NCBI RefSeq assembly: GCF_030649675.1
Contig: NZ_JAUTDR010000015.1
Coordinates: forward strand, 39,029 to 103,028
Length of the DNA stretch: 64,000 bases
Reading direction: 5' to 3'
Origin: Haliea sp. E1-2-M8
GTDB lineage: Bacteria; Pseudomonadota; Gammaproteobacteria; Pseudomonadales; Halieaceae
This document shows, in pieces, positions 1 to 7,847 of the stretch. Position 1 is the stretch's first letter. Every line of letters starts with the position of its first letter. A program made the position numbers and the translations under genes. The notes below the pieces were generated by a model. The model saw only the letters and a list, made by a program, of their open reading frames with translations. It had not been told where the DNA came from and did not search any database.

Positions 1-4
1 AACC

Positions 5-445
5 ATGAAATACCTGCACACAATGGTCCGCGCCAGCGACCTCGACGCCTCCCTGGACTTCTACTGCAACAAGCTTGGACTGGAGGAAGTGAACCGCCAC
101 GAGAGCGAAGGCGGCCGCTTTACCCTGGTCTACCTGGCCGCGTCCGGAGATGTGACGCGTGGCCGGGAAGAGAGCAGCCCGCTGCTGGAGATCACCTGGA
201 ACTGGGATCCGGAGGAGTACAGCGGCGGCCGCAACTTCGGCCACCTGGCCTACCGGGTCGAGGACATCTACGCCACCTGCCAGCGCCTGCTGGACGCGGG
301 TGTCACCATCAACCGCCCTCCCCGGGACGGCCACATGGCCTTTATTCGCTCACCGGACGGCATTTCCATCGAGCTGCTGCAGGCGAACGCTTCGCTGCCG
401 CCAAAGGAGCCCTGGGCGTCGATGGCGAACACCGGAAGCTGGTAA
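5..445 (+). CDS. gloA: Lactoylglutathione lyase (glyoxalase I)
   Basis: This 146-residue protein is a single-domain VOC-fold enzyme of the glyoxalase I type, which isomerises the glutathione hemithioacetal of methylglyoxal to S-lactoylglutathione in the cytoplasm. The metal ligands are in the expected places: H5 in the first beta strand, E62 in LEITWNW, H80 in NFGHLAY and E123 in ISIELLQ. The length is usual for the small bacterial enzyme. The His/Glu/His/Glu set fits both Ni- and Zn-dependent forms. The ATG lies only four bases into the window, so the upstream region cannot be read. It is convergent with the next gene. Confidence 0.93.
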   Translation: MKYLHTMVRASDLDASLDFYCNKLGLEEVNRHESEGGRFTLVYLAASGDVTRGREESSPLLEITWNWDPEEYSGGRNFGHLAYRVEDIYATCQRLLDAGVTINRPPRDGHMAFIRSPDGISIELLQANASLPPKEPWASMANTGSW

Positions 446-456
446 GCCCTGTTGCC

Positions 457-1197
457 TCAGGCCTTGAGAAACGCGAGTATCCAGCGCCCGATGCGCTCGG
501 TGTCCGGGATTTCTCCCAGGGATGCCACGCCGGCGGCGTAAGTGGGCTCGCCGATAATCTCGCGGCGAAATTCCATGATCTCGCGTGAGTAGGCGGGCAC
601 GAATTCCGGGTGCCCCTGAAAGGTAAGTATGTGCTCACCAATCTGCACGACCGCGTTTTCACAGAACTCACTGCTCGCGAGCACCTCCGCACCCGGTGCG
701 TTTTCAACTACCTGGTCCTGGTGGCTCACCAGGATGGCGAACTCGGCTTCACCCTGGTCGTGCCAGTGAGGCCGGCGCGAGAAGTGGTGCCGGTGCAGCC
801 CCACGCCCCAGCCTTTCGAGGATTTTGCAGTCTCGCCACCCAGGGCATGGGCTACCAACTGGTGGCCAAAGCAGATCCCGACCAGCTTCTTGTTGCGCCG
901 GTCGAGTTCGCGCACGAATTCCATCAGGGTCGCGATCCAGGGCTTGTCGTCGTAGACACTGCTCTTGCTGCCGGTCATCAGGTAGGCATCGACCTCGTCG
1001 ATGTCCTGCGGGTACTCGCCCTGCTCCACATCGTACACGGCGAACTCCAGGGACCGGTCCAGCTGACCCAGCAGGGCGACGAACATATCCGGGTACTCGC
1101 CATAATCCGGCACCCATTCCGGCCGTACCGTGTCAGTCTTGAGAATACCCAGTTTCACCAATAGCCCCCGGTTTCGTTCCAGATCGAAAGACAGCAT
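457..1197 (-). CDS. Class I glutamine amidotransferase-like protein
   Basis: A 246-residue cytoplasmic protein with a single class I glutamine amidotransferase domain. The nucleophile elbow is seen as GICFGHQL with the catalytic Cys at about residue 109, and the His of the triad in FQGHPEF near the C-terminus. Stand-alone members of this family (YfeJ, GMP-synthase-like GATase) have no assigned partner synthase here, so the acceptor is unknown. The frame is open upstream to 1341, but homologous sequence begins at the ATG at 1197. An alternative TTG at 1215 lies 11 bases after a GGAGG and cannot be excluded. It is divergent from the PAP2 gene. Confidence 0.8.
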   Translation of the reverse strand: MLSFDLERNRGLLVKLGILKTDTVRPEWVPDYGEYPDMFVALLGQLDRSLEFAVYDVEQGEYPQDIDEVDAYLMTGSKSSVYDDKPWIATLMEFVRELDRRNKKLVGICFGHQLVAHALGGETAKSSKGWGVGLHRHHFSRRPHWHDQGEAEFAILVSHQDQVVENAPGAEVLASSEFCENAVVQIGEHILTFQGHPEFVPAYSREIMEFRREIIGEPTYAAGVASLGEIPDTERIGRWILAFLKA

Positions 1198-1258
1198 GGT
1201 AGGTAAGCCACCCAAGACTGTCCATACCTCCTTTGGTGGGGCCCTGGCCGGGCGCCTA

Positions 1259-1298
1259 TTGTCATGAAACTGACACGGTTCCGTCATGTTTCTGCCAT
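1259..1298 (+). promoter_or_regulatory. Candidate double Pho box
   Basis: Four seven-base elements TTGTCAT, CTGACAC, CCGTCAT and CTGCCAT start at 1259, 1270, 1281 and 1292, exactly 11 bp apart with four-base spacers. This is the architecture of PhoB binding sites (consensus half-site CTGTCAT, 11-bp period). A weak minus-10-like CAGAAT follows at 1309-1314, 10 bp after the last element, the spacing used at PhoB-activated promoters. It points toward the PAP2 phosphatase and glycosyltransferase genes. The match is by eye only. Confidence 0.6.
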
Positions 1299-1321
1299 GC
1301 AAGCTCCGCAGAATGGGCACC

Positions 1322-1849
1322 ATGAAGATGCTCCTTGCCATCCACAGGCTCGACCTTCAACTGCTGGCCCGCATATTCTCCCAGGGCGAGCGGCGGATGG
1401 TACGCCCCCTGGCGCGGGCACTCTCCCGCTCTGGCGACGGCTACCTGCACCTGCTGGTGCCGCTGCTCCTGTTGCTGCTGGCGGTCGATGGCGCCACCCT
1501 CTTTGCCGGCCTGCTGGCGCTGGCCCTGCTGCTGGAGCGCGGGCTGTACTGGAGCCTGAAGAACAGCCTGAAGCGGCGCCGGCCGCAGGAGGCGGTGCCG
1601 GGTTTCCGCAGCCTGGTCACCGCCGCCGATCAGTTCAGCTTCCCTTCCGGGCACAGCTCCGCTGCCTTCCTGCTGGCGACGGCCCTCGCCGTGGTCTACG
1701 GCGGCCCGGTCATCGCCATGTTCCTGTGGGCCAGCGGCGTCGCCCTGTCGCGGATACTGCTGGGCGTGCACTTCCCCGGTGACACCGTGGCCGGCGCGCT
1801 CATGGGCAGCAGCATCGCCCTGCTCTGTGCCGGCCTGTTGGGCCTGTAG
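1322..1849 (+). CDS. PAP2-family membrane phosphatase
   Basis: A 175-residue membrane protein of the type 2 phosphatidic acid phosphatase (PAP2) family. All three signature motifs are intact: K80-x6-R87-P88, PSGH at 108-111 and SR-x5-H-x3-D at 143-154 with catalytic H111 and H150. Hydrophobic segments lie at about 43-75, 116-138 and 155-175. Likely substrates are lipid phosphates such as phosphatidate or undecaprenyl diphosphate, hydrolysed at the membrane. The chosen ATG at 1322 follows the Pho-box-like region; ATGs at 1313 and 1328 are also possible, and the leader would be very short. Its stop abuts the start of the following glycosyltransferase, so the two are surely co-transcribed. Confidence 0.85.
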   Translation: MKMLLAIHRLDLQLLARIFSQGERRMVRPLARALSRSGDGYLHLLVPLLLLLLAVDGATLFAGLLALALLLERGLYWSLKNSLKRRRPQEAVPGFRSLVTAADQFSFPSGHSSAAFLLATALAVVYGGPVIAMFLWASGVALSRILLGVHFPGDTVAGALMGSSIALLCAGLLGL

Positions 1850-2986
1850 ATGAGGATACTCTACGGGGTTCAGGCCACCGGCAACGGCCATATCAGCCGC
1901 GCCCGGGCGATGGCGGAAGCCTTGAGCGAGCACGCAGTCGACGTCACCTGGCTGTTTTCCGGCCGCGAGCGCAGCCAGCTGTTCGATATGGCGCCCTTTG
2001 GCGACTTTCTACACCGTCGGGGCCTGACCTTCGTCACCCAGGGCGGTTCGGTGCGCCACTGGCAAACGCTGCGAGAGAACCACCTGCCGCAGTTCCTGCG
2101 CGATGTCAGGGCGCTGCCGCTGGCGGGCTTTGACCTCGTGGTCACTGATTTCGAGCCGGTAACTGCCTGGGCGGGCCGTCGCGCCGGGGTACCGACCATC
2201 GGCATCGGCCACCAGTATGCTTTCGGCCCCGCTACCCCGCTGGCAGGCGATCACTGGCTGGCGCGGCAGATCATGCGCCGCTTTGCGCCCGTGGAACGGC
2301 CCGTGGGGCTACACTGGCACCCCTACAGCGACGATGTCCTGCCGCCAATTCTGGACCTGCCGGATTGCGCGGGTGAGGCCCGTAACCACGTCCTGGTGTA
2401 TCTACCCTTCGAGGACCAGGTGGCGGTCAGCGCCCTGCTGCAACAGTTTCCCGCGACCAGCTTCCGGCTCTACGGGCCCGGGCTGAGCATTGGCGAGGAA
2501 AGCAACGTCAGCCTGCGACCCACCAGCGTCGCAACCTTCAAGCGCGACCTCGCCAGCTGCTCCGGGGTTATCTGCAACAGCGGTTTCGAATTGATCAGCG
2601 AGTGTCTGCAATGGCACAAGCCGGTTCTCACCAAGCCCCTGGCCGGGCAGGTGGAGCAGCTCTCCAATGCCCGCGCCCTGGGGGAACTGGGCCATGCCAC
2701 GATCGTGAACCGCCTGGACCGGGACTCGCTCGAGCCTTGGCTGCTGCGGAGACCGGCACCGCCGCTGCTGCGCTACCCGGATGTGGCCGCCGCCCTGGCG
2801 GGCTGGCTGGCCGCCGGCGCCTGCAGTGAACTTGCGACCCTGCAACACCAACTGTGGCGGGACACTGCGCGGGGGTTCCCAGTGAACACCTGCACGCCCG
2901 CCCTGCCAACCCGGTTGTCGACCACCCCACTCTGGCGTCCGGTCCCGCAGCGGCCCGAGTTGGGCAAACTGGCCAGCTTGGGGTAG
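1850..2986 (+). CDS. MJ1255/VC2487-type glycosyltransferase
   Basis: This 378-residue protein has the GT-B look of the MJ1255/VC2487 glycosyltransferase group: a glycine-rich N-terminal loop (GVQATGNGHISRA) near residue 6 and, in the C-terminal half, a donor-site-like segment (VICNSGFELISECL, about 240-254) followed by KPVLTKPL. The family is related to UDP-sugar transferases such as MurG and diacylglycerol glucosyltransferases. The ATG immediately follows the PAP2 stop (TAG-ATG), so translation is coupled. Together with the PAP2 phosphatase and the Pho box this could make a glycolipid from diacylglycerol when phosphate is short; that substrate is an inference. Confidence 0.75.
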   Translation: MRILYGVQATGNGHISRARAMAEALSEHAVDVTWLFSGRERSQLFDMAPFGDFLHRRGLTFVTQGGSVRHWQTLRENHLPQFLRDVRALPLAGFDLVVTDFEPVTAWAGRRAGVPTIGIGHQYAFGPATPLAGDHWLARQIMRRFAPVERPVGLHWHPYSDDVLPPILDLPDCAGEARNHVLVYLPFEDQVAVSALLQQFPATSFRLYGPGLSIGEESNVSLRPTSVATFKRDLASCSGVICNSGFELISECLQWHKPVLTKPLAGQVEQLSNARALGELGHATIVNRLDRDSLEPWLLRRPAPPLLRYPDVAAALAGWLAAGACSELATLQHQLWRDTARGFPVNTCTPALPTRLSTTPLWRPVPQRPELGKLASLG

Positions 2987-3002
2987 CCTGTCGCCTCCAA
3001 CC

Positions 3003-5258
3003 GTGGAGGCCGTCCGCTTGCTATCCCTCGTTTTACTGAGTCTGCTCGCCGCCGGCGCCCAGGCCGAACCATTCGTTGGCACCGAGCGCTGTATCGACTG
3101 CCATCAGGCTGAGCACAGCCTGTGGCGGGACTCGCACCACGATCTGGCCATGCAGGCACCCGCGGAAGCTACGGTACTCGGCGACTTCAACGGGGCGACG
3201 TTCAACCACCGCGGGGCAACTACCACCTTTTCCCGGGACGGCGACAATTTTATTGTCCGCACTGCCGGCGAGGACGGCAGCCTGCAGGACTTTCCGGTGC
3301 GCTACGTGTTCGGGGTCGAACCTCTGCAACAGTACCTGCTGCCGCTGTCTCGTGGCCGCTTGCAGGCCTTCGACATCGCCTGGGATACCCGGCCCGCGGA
3401 GGCGGGTGGCCAGCGCTGGTTTCATCTCAACCCGGAAGAGGTGAGCGACCACAGCGACCCCCTGCACTGGACCGGCCCCTACATGAACTGGAATACCCGC
3501 TGCGCCGAGTGCCACAGCACCAACCTGGAAAAACGCCATGACGCCGACAGCCGCAGCTTTGACACCCGGTTCAGTGAGGTCGACGTCGGCTGCGAGGCCT
3601 GCCACGGCCCCGGCGAGCGGCACCTGCAATTGGTGCAGGAAGACCGCGCCGGCGCAGAGCCCAACAGCGGATTCCCCACCGCGCTGGCGCAGCGGGGTGA
3701 CTGGGTCTTCAGCGAACAGGCCGCCATCGCCCAACGCACGGCACCGCTCAAGTCCAACGCCCAGATCGACGGCTGCGGCCGCTGCCACTCCCGGCGCGGC
3801 AACCTGGGTACCTATCACTACGGCAAACCCCTGCTGGACACCCACCGGCTGGCCCTGCCCGAGGAGCCGCTGTACTACCACGATGGGCAGATCCGCGACG
3901 AAGTCTTCGTCCACGGTTCCTTTATCCAGAGCCGCATGCATCAGGCCGGCGTGGTCTGCAGCAACTGCCATGAACCCCACAGCCTGCAGCTGCGGGCGCC
4001 GGGCAACGGGGTCTGCGCCCAGTGCCACAAGGCGGAAGTCTACGCACAGCCGGAGCACCATCATCACGCACCGGACTCCGCCGGCGCCGACTGCGCCAAC
4101 TGCCACATGCCGGCAACGACCTACATGGTGGTCGATCCCCGTCGGGATCACAGCATGCGCATCCCGCGGCCGGACCTCAGCGTGGTGATGGGTGTACCCA
4201 ACGCCTGCAACCAGTGCCACACGGACCGGGACGCCCAGTGGGCGCTGGATGCGACCCGCGCCTGGGGTGTGCGCTTCAGTGCCACCGCCGATCACCCGGC
4301 CCGCGCCCTGCAGCAGCTGGCGGCGGGCAACCGCTCCGCCGTGCCACGCTTGCAGGACCTGGTCCGGAACTCCGACGCCGCACCGGTGATGCGGGCCACC
4401 GCGCTGGCGGCGATCGGGCGTGCCGGTGAGCAGCCCCCCACTGACGTTCTTGTTGGCTTGCTACAGGGGTCCGACCCACTGCTGCGTCTGGGGGCCGTGC
4501 AAAGTCTGGAGGGGGTGCCGCTGGGCCGCCGGTATCAAATACTGCAACCCCTCATCACCGACAGCGTAACCAGCGTGCGCATGGCCGTGGCCGAGGCGCT
4601 GGCCCCGGTGCCGCTGGCTCAGCTGAACGAGGGAGCGGAACCCCTGCGGACGCTGTTTGCGGAGTACGTCGCGATCCAGGGGCAACACGCGGACATGCCC
4701 GGTGTGCAATTACAGCTTGGCTTGTTCCTGCTGAATCGCGGCGACCTGCCCGCGGCCGAGCGGGCTTACCGGGAGGCGTTGCACCTGAACCCGCAGCTGC
4801 TGCCGGGGCGCCTGAACCTGGCGGACCTGCTGCGCAGCATGCAGCGGGACGATGAGGCCCGAGAGCAATTGCAGGCGGCGCTGGCCGCGGCCCCGGACAG
4901 CGGCGCGGCCCTGCATGCCATGGGGCTGCTGGAAACGCGCACAGGCAACCGGGAACAGGGCCTTGCCTTGCTGCAGCGAGCCGCGGAGCTGGAGCAGCAG
5001 GGGGTGCGCCACCGCTATGTCTATGCCATCGCCCTGCACGACAGCGGCGAGCCGCGGGCCGCGCTCAGCCAGCTGCAGGCCGTGCAGCGGGCCACTCCCG
5101 GGGATCCAGGGGTACTGTTGGCACTGGTGAACTACAGCGAGGAACTCGGGGAGATGGAGCGGGCCCTGCACTGGGCCCGCGAACTGCTGCAGACGGCGCC
5201 GGAAAACCCTGCCTACCAGGCGCTACAGCGTCGGCTGGCCAGGGGCGGCGCCCGCTGA
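3003..5258 (+). CDS. Octaheme c-type cytochrome with HEAT-like and TPR repeats
   Basis: A 751-residue secreted protein with a signal peptide (residues 1-21, hydrophobic LLSLVLLSLLAAG then AQA). Eight CxxCH heme motifs follow, from CIDCH at residue 30 through CAECH, CEACH, CGRCH, CSNCH, CAQCH and CANCH to CNQCH near residue 400. The region around 440-540 looks like HEAT-type helices and the last 200 residues are tetratricopeptide repeats (LNPQLLPGRLNLADLL and similar). It is a periplasmic electron-transfer or redox scaffold protein whose partner is unknown. The GTG at 3003 places the signal peptide correctly. It lies 16 bases after the glycosyltransferase gene and is convergent with yceI. Confidence 0.85.
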   Translation: MEAVRLLSLVLLSLLAAGAQAEPFVGTERCIDCHQAEHSLWRDSHHDLAMQAPAEATVLGDFNGATFNHRGATTTFSRDGDNFIVRTAGEDGSLQDFPVRYVFGVEPLQQYLLPLSRGRLQAFDIAWDTRPAEAGGQRWFHLNPEEVSDHSDPLHWTGPYMNWNTRCAECHSTNLEKRHDADSRSFDTRFSEVDVGCEACHGPGERHLQLVQEDRAGAEPNSGFPTALAQRGDWVFSEQAAIAQRTAPLKSNAQIDGCGRCHSRRGNLGTYHYGKPLLDTHRLALPEEPLYYHDGQIRDEVFVHGSFIQSRMHQAGVVCSNCHEPHSLQLRAPGNGVCAQCHKAEVYAQPEHHHHAPDSAGADCANCHMPATTYMVVDPRRDHSMRIPRPDLSVVMGVPNACNQCHTDRDAQWALDATRAWGVRFSATADHPARALQQLAAGNRSAVPRLQDLVRNSDAAPVMRATALAAIGRAGEQPPTDVLVGLLQGSDPLLRLGAVQSLEGVPLGRRYQILQPLITDSVTSVRMAVAEALAPVPLAQLNEGAEPLRTLFAEYVAIQGQHADMPGVQLQLGLFLLNRGDLPAAERAYREALHLNPQLLPGRLNLADLLRSMQRDDEAREQLQAALAAAPDSGAALHAMGLLETRTGNREQGLALLQRAAELEQQGVRHRYVYAIALHDSGEPRAALSQLQAVQRATPGDPGVLLALVNYSEELGEMERALHWARELLQTAPENPAYQALQRRLARGGAR

Positions 5259-5267
5259 GCGCCGGGA

Positions 5268-5861
5268 TCAGGACCTGGCGGGTACGAACACCAGGTTGAA
5301 GGTGACCGGCACCGCGGTACTGATGGCGTTCAGGCCCGCCACTTCCCGCAGGGCCTCGACACCCGCCCCCAGCTCGAAATCGCCGGCATTGACCACCACC
5401 GGCCGCGCACTGATTACCCGCAGCAGGCTGCCCTCGCCGCCACTCACCAGCACCGGTACCGTGAGGGTAGCCTGCTGGCCGTGCAGGGACAGAACCACTT
5501 CGATGTCAGTAGTGACCACGCCGCCATCCGTGACCACGGCCAGGATGTTGGGATCCACCTCGCTGTGGATATTGGCGGCGGGAAACTCCATGGTCCGGAA
5601 CAGCATCTCGCGCATGCGCTCATTGCGAATCGGGATCATGGTCTCGACGCTGTCCAGGTCAATCCCCAGCTGCACCTTACCCTCGCTGCCGATAAAACCG
5701 ACCATCTCCGTGAAATGATGACTCTCCGCCACTGCGCCGTTCTTGATCGACAGGAAATCCAGGCTGGAACGGCTGTTGTCCAGCTCCCACTGGGCCTGGG
5801 CCGCGGCCGCGCCGGCGAGCAGGGCACACAGGCCCAACAGTCTGGTCAGTTGCAAAAGCAT
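5268..5861 (-). CDS. YceI-family periplasmic protein
   Basis: A 197-residue protein with a signal peptide ending at about AAAQAQ and one YceI domain, the lipocalin-like barrel that binds polyisoprenoid or other apolar ligands in the periplasm. The typical opening WELDNSRSSLDFLSIKNG and closing NLVFVPARS are present. The open frame runs far upstream through gnd in another frame, but the ATG at 5861 has a GGAG six to eight bases before it and begins the signal peptide. It is downstream of gnd on the same strand with its own likely promoter. Ligand and role are not shown by the sequence. Confidence 0.85.
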   Translation of the reverse strand: MLLQLTRLLGLCALLAGAAAAQAQWELDNSRSSLDFLSIKNGAVAESHHFTEMVGFIGSEGKVQLGIDLDSVETMIPIRNERMREMLFRTMEFPAANIHSEVDPNILAVVTDGGVVTTDIEVVLSLHGQQATLTVPVLVSGGEGSLLRVISARPVVVNAGDFELGAGVEALREVAGLNAISTAVPVTFNLVFVPARS

Positions 5862-5898
5862 GGCAATCTCTCCGTCAGGTTCGTATTCAGGGAACCCC

Positions 5899-5927
5899 AC
5901 TATAGGGGGTTTGTACGCAAAAGTTAA
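5899..5927 (-). promoter_or_regulatory. Candidate sigma-70 promoter for the YceI gene
   Basis: Reading the minus strand, TTAACT (5922-5927) is separated by 17 bases from TATAGT (5899-5904), a fair minus 35/minus 10 pair about 40 bases before the YceI start. The minus 35 box overlaps the gnd stop codon at 5924-5926. An imperfect AACCCC/GGGGTT inverted repeat overlaps the minus 10 box. Confidence 0.45.
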
Positions 5928-7399
5928 AAATGGTCCGGAACCTGGCGCGCGCTGATCCAGTCCGTGTGGAATGTTTCGCCCCGGGGCCGGTCGCTGCGCT
6001 CGTAGGTGTGGGCGCCGAAAAAGTCCCGCTGCGCCTGCAGCAGGTTCGCCGGCAGCCGCGCGCTGCGGTAGCCGTCGTACCAGGCCAGCGCCGCGGCAAA
6101 GGCCGGCACGGGCAGGCCCAGTTGCAACGCGGTCACCACCGCGCGCCGCCAGGCCGGCTGCGCCTCGGCTATCGCACTGCGAAAGAAATCGTCCAGCACC
6201 AGGTTCTCCAGGCCCCGCGCGCGCCTGAAGGCGGCGGCGATATCTTCCAGAAACACCGAGCGGATGATACAGCCACCCCGCCACAGCATGGCAACAGCGG
6301 CGTTATCCAGTTCCCAGCCAAACTCCGCGGCCGCCACGTCCAGCTGGGCGAAGCCCTGCGCGTAGCTGACCAGTTTGGAGGCGTACAAGGCCCGGCGCAC
6401 ATCATTGATGAGTTGCTCGCGGTCGCCGTCGAAGGCGGTCTCCGGCCCGGACAGGACAGCGCTGGCGCGAACCCGGGCAGCCTTTTGCGCCGACAGGCAG
6501 CGGGCGAACACCGCCTCGGTGATCAGGGTAGTGGGGACCCCCAGGTCCAGGGCGTGCTGGCTCATCAACTTGCCGGTACCTTTCTGGCCCGCGGCGTCGA
6601 GAATCTGGTCCAGCAGATAGTCGCCGGTTTCAGGGTCCATGACGGTGAATATGTCCCGGGTGATCTCGATCAGGTAGCTGGCCAGTTCGCCCTCGTTCCA
6701 GTCGCGGAATACCTGGTAGAGTTCACCATTGTCGAGCCCGGCGCCCTCGCGCAGCAGGAAATAGGCCTCGCAGATCAGCTGCATGTCACCATACTCAATG
6801 CCGTTATGCACCATTTTCACGTAGTGCCCGGCGCCGCCTTCGCCCACCCACTCACAGCAGGGAATATCGTTGTCTGGCCCCACCTTGGCGGCAATTGCCT
6901 GGAAGATATCGCGCACCGCCGGCCATGCCGCGAAGTGGCCTCCGGGCATGATCGAGGGGCCCTTGAGCGCGCCCTCCTCGCCGCCGGATACCCCGGCGCC
7001 GATAAAGCCGAGGCCTGCCTCGCGCAGGGCAACGGAGCGCCGGTTGCTGTCGCGATAGTCACTGTTGCCGCCATCGATGATGATGTCGCCGGGCTCAAGC
7101 AGCGACTGCAGCTCCGCGATTACCGCATCCACCGGCGCACCGGCCTTGACCATCAGCATCACCCGCCGCGGTCGCTGCAGGGAGTCGACGAATTCCTGCA
7201 GTGAACTGTAGCCGTGAATCCGCTCCGCACTGCCCGCCCAGACCTTGTCCTCCGGCTCATTGATCAGGCCATCGACGAAGTCGCGCATGGTCGCGGCGGT
7301 GCGGTTGTAGACCGCTACCGAGAAACCGTGGTTGGCCATGTTCAGGACCAGGTTCTGTCCCATGACCGCAAGACCGATAAGGCCGATGTCGTTGTGCAT
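5924..7399 (-). CDS. gnd: 6-phosphogluconate dehydrogenase, decarboxylating
   Basis: A 491-residue enzyme oxidising 6-phosphogluconate to ribulose 5-phosphate and CO2 with NADP in the pentose phosphate pathway. The N-terminal Rossmann fingerprint (IGLIGLAVMGQNLVLNMA) and the active-site segment GAGVSGGEEGALKGPSIMPG are intact, and the all-helical C-terminal domain ends in the usual tail. Length matches the long bacterial/eukaryotic form. The frame is open to 8353 but the family starts at the ATG at 7399. It is divergent from the Xre antitoxin gene across 76 bases that carry a palindrome. Confidence 0.96.
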   Translation of the reverse strand: MHNDIGLIGLAVMGQNLVLNMANHGFSVAVYNRTAATMRDFVDGLINEPEDKVWAGSAERIHGYSSLQEFVDSLQRPRRVMLMVKAGAPVDAVIAELQSLLEPGDIIIDGGNSDYRDSNRRSVALREAGLGFIGAGVSGGEEGALKGPSIMPGGHFAAWPAVRDIFQAIAAKVGPDNDIPCCEWVGEGGAGHYVKMVHNGIEYGDMQLICEAYFLLREGAGLDNGELYQVFRDWNEGELASYLIEITRDIFTVMDPETGDYLLDQILDAAGQKGTGKLMSQHALDLGVPTTLITEAVFARCLSAQKAARVRASAVLSGPETAFDGDREQLINDVRRALYASKLVSYAQGFAQLDVAAAEFGWELDNAAVAMLWRGGCIIRSVFLEDIAAAFRRARGLENLVLDDFFRSAIAEAQPAWRRAVVTALQLGLPVPAFAAALAWYDGYRSARLPANLLQAQRDFFGAHTYERSDRPRGETFHTDWISARQVPDHF

Positions 7400-7429
7400 G
7401 TGCTCGCTCCTGAGTGTGCATATCTTACA

Positions 7430-7444
7430 AATATAGACTATATT
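7430..7444. promoter_or_regulatory. Perfect 15-bp palindrome between gnd and the Xre antitoxin gene
   Basis: AATATAG-A-CTATATT is a perfect 7-bp inverted repeat around one base, about 32 bases before the antitoxin start. It is flanked by two direct TGCAT copies (7417-7421 and 7446-7450). Antitoxins of the Xre/ParS type repress their own promoter through such repeats, so this is the likely operator; it could also affect gnd on the other strand. Confidence 0.5.
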
Positions 7445-7475
7445 GTGCATTAGCGACATATAACAGGAAGCCGTA

Positions 7476-7847
7476 ATGACCGCCGCCACCCAGCCCTCAA
7501 CGCAAGCCGACCAGGTCCTGGCCAAAGCCGTCCTGCGGTCAGCGCAACAGCTGGGCCTGAGCCAGGCGGAACTGGGCTCGGTGCTGGGCCTGCACCGCAC
7601 CGGCATCAGCCGCCTCAAGCACAACGGCAGCCTGGCCCCGGACAGCAAGCAGGGCGAGTTGGCCCTGCTGTTGATACGCCTGGCACGGGCCCTGTATGCC
7701 CTGGCCGGGGGTGATGAGCTGTGGATCCGCCACTTCATGCACAGCCCGAACCAGATCACTGGCGGGGTCCCCGCCGCGCAGGTGCAAAGCATCCAGGGCC
7801 TGATCGCCGTGCTGCGCTTCGTCGACGGCATTCGCGGCAAGCTGTGA
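7476..7847 (+). CDS. Xre/MbcA/ParS-type antitoxin
   Basis: A 123-residue protein with an N-terminal helix-turn-helix (QQLGLSQAELGSVLGLHRTGISRLK, about residues 24-49) and a C-terminal MbcA/ParS toxin-binding domain (DELWIRHFMHSPNQITGGVP, about 80-100), the DUF2384 type. Members bind DNA as autorepressors and neutralise RES-domain toxins by covering the active site. The stop codon overlaps the GTG of the following RES toxin gene by four bases (GTGA), which is the normal gene order and coupling for these pairs. A palindrome just upstream is the probable operator. Confidence 0.88.
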   Translation: MTAATQPSTQADQVLAKAVLRSAQQLGLSQAELGSVLGLHRTGISRLKHNGSLAPDSKQGELALLLIRLARALYALAGGDELWIRHFMHSPNQITGGVPAAQVQSIQGLIAVLRFVDGIRGKL

